Source: Treponema sp. (lineage in GTDB: Bacteria; Spirochaetota; Spirochaetia; Treponematales; Breznakiellaceae). From it: 64,000 bases of DNA. Location of the stretch: NCBI GenBank assembly GCA_009787835.1, contig WQSN01000006.1, forward strand, positions 23,538-87,537, read 5' to 3'. A model generated the notes under the pieces. The model searched no databases. It was not told where the DNA came from and worked only from the letters and a program-made list of their open reading frames with translations. A program made the translations under genes and the position numbers. Positions 58,624 to 64,000 of the stretch are shown here, in pieces; position 1 is the stretch's first letter, and each line of letters opens with the position of its first letter.

Positions 58624-61134
58624 ATGAACTATATTGACCTTCCTGTCCATAGAAATCAAGAAAAAATTTTAATCGCGCTTGAAAATAATCAGGCGCTTGT
58701 AGTGGAGAGTCCTACAGGTTCAGGAAAAACAACACAACTGCCTGTAATACTTTATGAAGCCGGATACGCGCGGAGCGGAATCATCGGAGTGACGCAGCCC
58801 AGAAGAATCGCGGCGGTGTCTGTCAGTGAATTCATCGCGCGTCAAACAGAAACACGCATACCAGGATTGATCGGATACAAGATGCGCTTCGCAGATCAGA
58901 CCAATCATGAAACAAAAATAAAAATTATGACCGATGGAATTCTTTTACAGGAGATGAAACTCGATCCATGGCTTTCAAAATACAGTGTATTAGTCGTTGA
59001 TGAAGCGCATGAAAGGAGTCTTAACATAGATTTTGTTCTTGGTTTACTCAAACGCGTAATGGAAAACCGCCGCGATTTCAAAGTGATAATATCATCCGCG
59101 ACAATTAACGCGGAAGTTTTTTCTGAATACTTCAGCGAATGTCCCATCGTAAAAATTGACGCGCAGCGTTTCCCTGTTACATTGATCTATGATCCTGTTA
59201 TTGAAGCGAATAATGACGCGTTTGAGGCTATTTTGAATAAAATTGAGGCAATTATAACCCGTTTTATCAGTGAAAACAGAGAAGGCGATATACTGGTATT
59301 TTTATCAGGAGAAAAAATGATCAAGGACTGCATGAATCGCCTCGCGTTAAGTTCAGTCGGAAATTATCTGCATCTTCTTCCGTTATACGGAAGGCTTGGC
59401 AAGGAAGAACAGGAAAGAGTCTTTGAAAACGCGCCAAAAGGTAAAACAAAAGTTGTTATCTCGACAAATATCGCTGAAACATCGGTTACAATAGACGGAA
59501 TCACCGCGGTAATTGATTCAGGATTGGCGAAATTAAACTGGTACAACCCGCGCACATTTACTTCTAGTCTTATTGAAGCACCGGTATCAAAAGCATCCGC
59601 CAATCAGCGCAAGGGACGAGCAGGACGCACGCGCGAAGGAACATGTTACAGGTTATATACCCGCAAGGATTTTGAGAATCGATCTCTGTTCACCACTGAA
59701 GAAATCTTCCGCACTGATTTATCAGAAGTTATTTTACGAATGGCGGATCTTGGCATAACAAATTTTGAAGACTTTGATTTCATCGCTGCTCCTGAAAAAG
59801 CAGGTCTTATCGGCGGAGTAGAAACATTAAATCTGCTTGAAGCGCTTGAACCTGATCGCAGTTTATCAAATACCGGCAAATTGATGACGGAATTTCCTCT
59901 CGCGCCGCGCCAATCGCGTATAATTGTTGAAGCAATACTGCGTTATCCCGGCGTTATACAGGAAACTATCATTGCCGCCGCGTTTTTATCAACACAGAGT
60001 CCTTATATATTGCCGCCGGGAGAAGAAACTGACGCGCGTCAGGCGCATCACCGTTTCCGCGATGACTCTGGTGATTTTGTTTCGTATCTTAAACTGTTTA
60101 AATCCTATAATGATTCAACCAATAAAATAAAATTTTGTGAAAAAAATTATCTTGATGACCGCGCGATGGCGGAAATTGTAAATGTAACGGCGCAGTTGGA
60201 AGAAATTCTCTCTTCAATGAAGATTCCGGTGTATAGAAGAGCGCAATTGATTACGGGAAGCGAAATTGATGATTATTTATGCTGCATCGGACGCGGATTG
60301 ATTCAATTTGTCTGCGTTAAGGAAGGACGCGGGAAGATCGGCACATACCGTACATTAACAGCGGATAAAATTATTATTCATCCCGGATCTGTAATGTTCC
60401 GCAATGATCCGCCGTTCATTGTAGCCGGAGAAATAGTGCGCACATCAAGAATGTACGCGATGTCGGTGTCTCCGCTTTCAAGATCCGTGCTGGAGCGGAT
60501 AAGACCGGGATTTTTCGCCGAGTATGACCCGCGTTCCGAAAGAACAGGCGAATCAAAACATATCAGACTGAAAAGGGCGAGAGATTTTACGAATAATATT
60601 AAAATCTCGGGCGAAGTTTTTGAAATTATCACCGCCAAAGGAAAGAAAACAGTATTGCTTCCATGGGAAAAACTTGTAAGTATTCGCGATAAAATTTCCA
60701 CTGACACTGTTTACAGAGGATTAAAAGGAAAAATTATAGTAAACAATCAATACGGACTGCTCGCGGGAGAAAAACTTGAACTTATCCTTTCACTCACGCC
60801 TGTTCTGGATGTGGAAGGCGCATTTACACGAGCATGGCCCAGAAAAGGAACATTTAACATCACGGAAGATTTTGCAGCGTTATTGGATTACATGGATGAT
60901 CTTGTAAAGCCTGTCGTATGGAAAAGAGGCTCAAAAGATTTGGGATTCCTAGGTCTGTTTACAGACGGCGCTGGAAATTTCTGGCTGCGGGCGTCACGCG
61001 GCTTCTATACAAGCGTAAATGAAAGCCTCTCCAGTCTTGAATCGCTGATTGATGAACTGGGCGATGAAATTGATATCATGCATAAACATATTGTAAATCA
61101 ATGTTATCGCAGATTATCAGATTATTTAGGATAA
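58624..61134 (+). CDS. hrpA: DEAH-box ATP-dependent RNA helicase, HrpA/HrpB type
   Basis: The 836-residue protein has the DEAH core: motif I SPTGSGKTTQLP, motif II VVDEAHERS, SATI for motif III, TNIAETSVTIDGI and the QRKGRAGRTREG motif VI. It is followed by the helicase-associated domain (residues about 370-560) and a C-terminal part with an OB-fold-like segment. The length is nearer to HrpB, but the order of domains and sequence resemble HrpA. It probably acts in rRNA or mRNA processing. Confidence 0.88.
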   Translation: MNYIDLPVHRNQEKILIALENNQALVVESPTGSGKTTQLPVILYEAGYARSGIIGVTQPRRIAAVSVSEFIARQTETRIPGLIGYKMRFADQTNHETKIKIMTDGILLQEMKLDPWLSKYSVLVVDEAHERSLNIDFVLGLLKRVMENRRDFKVIISSATINAEVFSEYFSECPIVKIDAQRFPVTLIYDPVIEANNDAFEAILNKIEAIITRFISENREGDILVFLSGEKMIKDCMNRLALSSVGNYLHLLPLYGRLGKEEQERVFENAPKGKTKVVISTNIAETSVTIDGITAVIDSGLAKLNWYNPRTFTSSLIEAPVSKASANQRKGRAGRTREGTCYRLYTRKDFENRSLFTTEEIFRTDLSEVILRMADLGITNFEDFDFIAAPEKAGLIGGVETLNLLEALEPDRSLSNTGKLMTEFPLAPRQSRIIVEAILRYPGVIQETIIAAAFLSTQSPYILPPGEETDARQAHHRFRDDSGDFVSYLKLFKSYNDSTNKIKFCEKNYLDDRAMAEIVNVTAQLEEILSSMKIPVYRRAQLITGSEIDDYLCCIGRGLIQFVCVKEGRGKIGTYRTLTADKIIIHPGSVMFRNDPPFIVAGEIVRTSRMYAMSVSPLSRSVLERIRPGFFAEYDPRSERTGESKHIRLKRARDFTNNIKISGEVFEIITAKGKKTVLLPWEKLVSIRDKISTDTVYRGLKGKIIVNNQYGLLAGEKLELILSLTPVLDVEGAFTRAWPRKGTFNITEDFAALLDYMDDLVKPVVWKRGSKDLGFLGLFTDGAGNFWLRASRGFYTSVNESLSSLESLIDELGDEIDIMHKHIVNQCYRRLSDYLG

Positions 61135-61161
61135 TAGCCGCGTCGATCAGTTAAAAAAAGT

Positions 61162-62355
61162 TTAAACATCCGCTTCGTAATTTATGCCTGCTACATCGAA
61201 GCCGTGCAGTTCAAGAAAATCGTGTTTAAAACCAGCGATGTCTGTTTCTGTAAATACATTTTCCGGCGTGACGATTTTCATTCTTTCCGTTACTGCTTTC
61301 TGGACATCATCGCGCATTTCAAGGTCATCAATGCGGATTCGCCCTTCGCTGTCTGTGGGAACCTGTCCGTCCGGCGTGTAGAGGCGGTCGCGGAAGAGCC
61401 TGACAATTTGTTCAATGCAGCCTTCGTGGAGATTCATCCGTTTCATCTCCTTAAAGAGGCATGAAATATAAAACGGAATGATCGGAATTACCGCGCTTGA
61501 TCGCGTAACGAGCGCCTTGTTTACGGAAATCCATGCGCCGCGGATTTTTTTTTGTGCGGAAAACTTTTCATTTATTTCACGGCAGACGCGCTCAAGGTCT
61601 TCTTTTGCCCTGCCTATGGTTCCGTTTTTATATATAGCCCATGATAATTCAGGACCAATGTAGGTATACGCAATAGCGCGTGTTTGCAGCGACAGAAGCC
61701 CTTCACTGTCAAGCGCGTCCATCCACATCTGCCAGTCTTCGCCGCCCATTACCTTTACCGTATTATTAATTTCATCTTCTGTAGCCGCTCCCGCTTCCGC
61801 AATACTGAATGTTCCGTCCATCATGTTAAGCGTTTTTCCGGAATACGGAGCGCCGATCGGTTTGATAACAGATTTATACATATAACGGGTTTTAGGATCA
61901 GTTCTTACGGGAGATGCAAGCGAATAAACTAGTAAATCAATTTTTGCTGGGATTCCCGCTTTGGCTGCGGCCTGCCTGACAGCTTCAGCGGTTTTTGTTT
62001 TAACTTCATCTGAATATGCGTCGCCGTTAAGCGTTACGGATATAAGTTTTTCTTTTACAGCTTCGCGATCAAAAGTTTCGTTATTGTAAAAACCAGGAGT
62101 ACCGTAGCGTTTTTCTGTTGGTTCATTTTCCAGAGACAGACCTACAGTAACGGCTTTATATCCGAAGCCCGCGCAAATACGGCTCGCAAGCCCGTAACCG
62201 TTGGAACATCCGATAACCAGCGCGAGTTTTGGCGGATTATTTTCTGGCGATAAATTTTTTTTCGCGTAATCAATCTGTTTTTGCACGCTTGCCGCACACC
62301 CGTCAGGATGAGCGTTCAGACACAGGTTATTGCGAATCATTGGTTTAACAGGCAT
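61162..62355 (-). CDS. fabV: Trans-2-enoyl-CoA/ACP reductase, FabV/TER family
   Basis: The enzyme reduces trans-2-enoyl thioesters with NADH. The 397-residue protein starts at ATG 62355 (track 62385) because GGAG lies at normal distance, and it overlaps the fabZ stop by one base. The FabV cofactor loop LALVIGCSNGYGLASR and the catalytic Tyr-x8-Lys site YKNGTIGRAK are present. The Treponema denticola TER enzyme belongs to this family and prefers CoA substrates. Linkage to fabF and fabZ supports fatty-acid synthesis here; CoA-linked use is also possible. Confidence 0.94.
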   Translation of the reverse strand: MPVKPMIRNNLCLNAHPDGCAASVQKQIDYAKKNLSPENNPPKLALVIGCSNGYGLASRICAGFGYKAVTVGLSLENEPTEKRYGTPGFYNNETFDREAVKEKLISVTLNGDAYSDEVKTKTAEAVRQAAAKAGIPAKIDLLVYSLASPVRTDPKTRYMYKSVIKPIGAPYSGKTLNMMDGTFSIAEAGAATEDEINNTVKVMGGEDWQMWMDALDSEGLLSLQTRAIAYTYIGPELSWAIYKNGTIGRAKEDLERVCREINEKFSAQKKIRGAWISVNKALVTRSSAVIPIIPFYISCLFKEMKRMNLHEGCIEQIVRLFRDRLYTPDGQVPTDSEGRIRIDDLEMRDDVQKAVTERMKIVTPENVFTETDIAGFKHDFLELHGFDVAGINYEADV

Positions 62356-62780
62356 TATAGTTTCTCCGCGATTAGACACATCCATTCGGCTTCTGCGGCA
62401 AGTTCATCGCCGACATACGCTCTGCCTCTTTGCTTGATCACTTTTTGCGTGATCTTCAGATTTTCAATTTCACTGCGCACTTCTTCGCCGGGACGAACCT
62501 GGCGGCGGAATTTTACCTTGTCAATTGTAGCGAGGAAAAACAGATTACCGCCGCCAATGATTCCCTGTTTGCGTATGCCTGCTCCGCCGGACTGAGCCAT
62601 TGTTTCAATCAATACCACGCCCGGCACAACAGGGTAACCCGGAAAATGTCCCTTAAAGAAAAATTCGTTTTCAGTAAATATATGTTTCGCGGTGATTTTT
62701 TCTTCGCTTGCTTCGATAATTTCATCCACAAACAGAAAAGGTTCTCTGTGCGGCAGCAGGTTCTCAATTTCGTTACTCAT
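62355..62780 (-). CDS. fabZ: 3-hydroxyacyl-[acyl-carrier-protein] dehydratase
   Basis: The hot-dog enzyme dehydrates 3-hydroxyacyl-ACP in fatty acid elongation. The motif GHFPGYPVVPGVVLIETMAQ holds the active His and Glu. The start is ATG 62780 with GAGG 6 bases upstream; the track's GTG at 62792 overlaps the fabF stop. It has 141 residues, the usual length. It is the middle gene of the fabF-fabZ-fabV operon and is one base into fabV at its end. Confidence 0.95.
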   Translation of the reverse strand: MSNEIENLLPHREPFLFVDEIIEASEEKITAKHIFTENEFFFKGHFPGYPVVPGVVLIETMAQSGGAGIRKQGIIGGGNLFFLATIDKVKFRRQVRPGEEVRSEIENLKITQKVIKQRGRAYVGDELAAEAEWMCLIAEKL

Positions 62781-62788
62781 TTGGTTCC

Positions 62789-64000
62789 TCACTGATATTT
62801 CTTCAATATTACTACGCCGTTATGTCCGCCGAAACCAAGCGAACCCGATGCCGCGATATTTATTTCGCCGTACTGCGCTTTGTTGGGAACATAATCAAGG
62901 TCGCATTCAGGATCGGGATTGTCCAGATTGATGGTTGGCGGATAAAAACCGTCTCGTATCGCGAGAATACAGGCGATGGCTTCGATTGCTCCGGCTGCGG
63001 CGATGCAGTGGCCGTGCATGCTCTTGGTGCTGGAAATCTTCATCTTGTAAGCGTGATCGCCAAAGGCGATTTTAAGCATCTTTGTTTCTGTGGGGTCGTT
63101 AATCTCCGTTGATGTGCCGTGAGCGTTATAATACTGAATGTCTTCCGGTTTAAGGCCGGCATCTTCAATTGCGAGTTTAACAGCCGCAGCGCCGCTTGCT
63201 CCTGAAGGATCGGGAGACGTTATGTGAAAAGCGTCTGCTGTCGCGCCGTATCCTGCAAGCTCCGCCAATATTTTTACGCCGCGTTTTTTCGCGTGTTCTT
63301 CGCTTTCAAGGATCAGAACGCCGGAACCTTCAGCTATCACAAAACCGTCACGGTCTGCATCAAACGGACGTGATGCCTTTTCCGGCTCTCCCGCCCGTTT
63401 TGTAGAAAGCGCTTTGAGCATTTGAAAACCCCCGACAGCGAATGGAACGATTGTCGCTTCCGTGCCGCCCGCAATGACCACATCACAGCGTCCGTTGCGG
63501 ATAAGATCAAGCGCCTGTCCCAGCGCGTCAGTACCGGCCGCGCACGCAGTGATCTGGGTATAAGCGGGACCTTTTGCGCCGTAAATCATTGAGACATTGC
63601 CAGCGGCTTCGTTCGGGATCATCATGGGAACTGTAAGCGGCAGCATTCTCTTGGGACCGTCGTTAAAAAGTTTTTTATGCGATTCGCTGACAACTTCAAA
63701 TCCGCCGATACCGTTACCCAGCACTATGCCTGTTTTCATCGGATCGCTTTTAACGGGCCGCTTGCCGTCCGCTGCGGCTTCGTCAATAAGACCGGCCTGG
63801 GTAAGAGCCTGCGCCGCCGCTGCTACGGCAAACTGGGTAAAGCGGCACATTTTACGCGCTTCTTTCTTGTCCATCCAGAGGCTGGGATCAAAATTTTTGA
63901 TCTCTCCGGCGATCTTTACGTCAAATTCAGTTGTATCAAAAGAGGTAATAGGCCCAATTCCGCTTTTTCCGGCCTTAAGCGACGCGCAAAAATCTTCAAC
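62789..64000 (-). CDS. fabF: 3-oxoacyl-[acyl-carrier-protein] synthase II (partial, cut by window end)
   Basis: The condensing enzyme elongates acyl-ACP with malonyl-ACP. The track starts at an internal Met at 63874, but the frame is open to the window edge and the added 42 residues (VEDFCASLKAGKSGIGPITS and on) match the usual FabF N-terminus, so the gene begins outside the window. The catalytic triad is complete: Cys in TACAAGTDALGQAL, His in NAHGTSTEINDP and His in STKSMHGHC. The fabZ start lies just after its stop. Confidence 0.95.
   Translation of the reverse strand, partial: VEDFCASLKAGKSGIGPITSFDTTEFDVKIAGEIKNFDPSLWMDKKEARKMCRFTQFAVAAAAQALTQAGLIDEAAADGKRPVKSDPMKTGIVLGNGIGGFEVVSESHKKLFNDGPKRMLPLTVPMMIPNEAAGNVSMIYGAKGPAYTQITACAAGTDALGQALDLIRNGRCDVVIAGGTEATIVPFAVGGFQMLKALSTKRAGEPEKASRPFDADRDGFVIAEGSGVLILESEEHAKKRGVKILAELAGYGATADAFHITSPDPSGASGAAAVKLAIEDAGLKPEDIQYYNAHGTSTEINDPTETKMLKIAFGDHAYKMKISSTKSMHGHCIAAAGAIEAIACILAIRDGFYPPTINLDNPDPECDLDYVPNKAQYGEINIAASGSLGFGGHNGVVILKKYQ

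Overview
The window looks like chromosomal DNA of a spirochaete, most likely a Treponema-like organism. The pointers are a P83/100-type coiled-coil antigen gene, a FabV/TER-type enoyl reductase directly behind fabF and fabZ, a classical NifS/NifU pair, many beta-propeller envelope proteins and lipoproteins with loose spirochaetal lipoboxes, and no phage, transposon, CRISPR, rRNA or tRNA that I could find. Codon usage appears even throughout. Identifications come from reading the translated sequence only; no database search was run.

Layout. 1-2.5 kb: the tail of an outer-membrane barrel gene and its terminator, then rhomboid protease, ddl and ogt. 2.5-12.5 kb: two unknown membrane proteins on the minus strand, divergent from a plus-strand operon of MoxR ATPase, DUF58 protein, transglutaminase-like membrane protein, PQQ-propeller lipoprotein and an MFS carrier. 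12.5-18.3 kb is the accessory stretch: a LUD protein, a hicBA module whose toxin gene is too short for the ORF track, hsp20, a decayed aspartic-protease gene with phased TTTGATA repeats beside it, birA, a propeller/HEAT protein and vapBC. 18.4-26.8 kb: P83/100, nifS-nifU, an HExxH protein with rsmE, a CHASE2/cyclase-like membrane protein and an acidic lipoprotein. 27-32.5 kb: murG-cvpA-holB plus an NtrB/NtrC-type pair in one run. 32.5-43.5 kb: DUF2147 protein, galM, a heterodimeric ABC exporter, an OmpR-type two-component system and a MacAB-like efflux operon; the two exporter operons share an upstream element. 43.5-55 kb: a TrpB2-type enzyme behind a leader that looks like a trp attenuator, a SpoU methyltransferase, an XRE regulator facing a 54-codon gene, two envelope proteins, clpB, a lipoprotein and a KDPG aldolase. 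55-64 kb: an unassigned structured small RNA, ppdK with a histone-H1-like tail, an HrpA-type helicase, and fabF-fabZ-fabV running off the right edge.

Two themes stand out. First, about a dozen genes at the head of transcription units have no Shine-Dalgarno; instead a TATNAT-like -10 box lies 6-7 bases before the start codon, often with a TTG-containing -35 box 16-17 bases further up. This predicts leaderless mRNAs, whereas genes inside operons and the remaining heads have ordinary ribosome sites. Second, there are several undescribed regulatory or RNA elements: the rod-shaped RNA at 55.2 kb, the trp leader at 45.5 kb and the paired TTAATC/TTAATG element at 34.3 and 40.1 kb.
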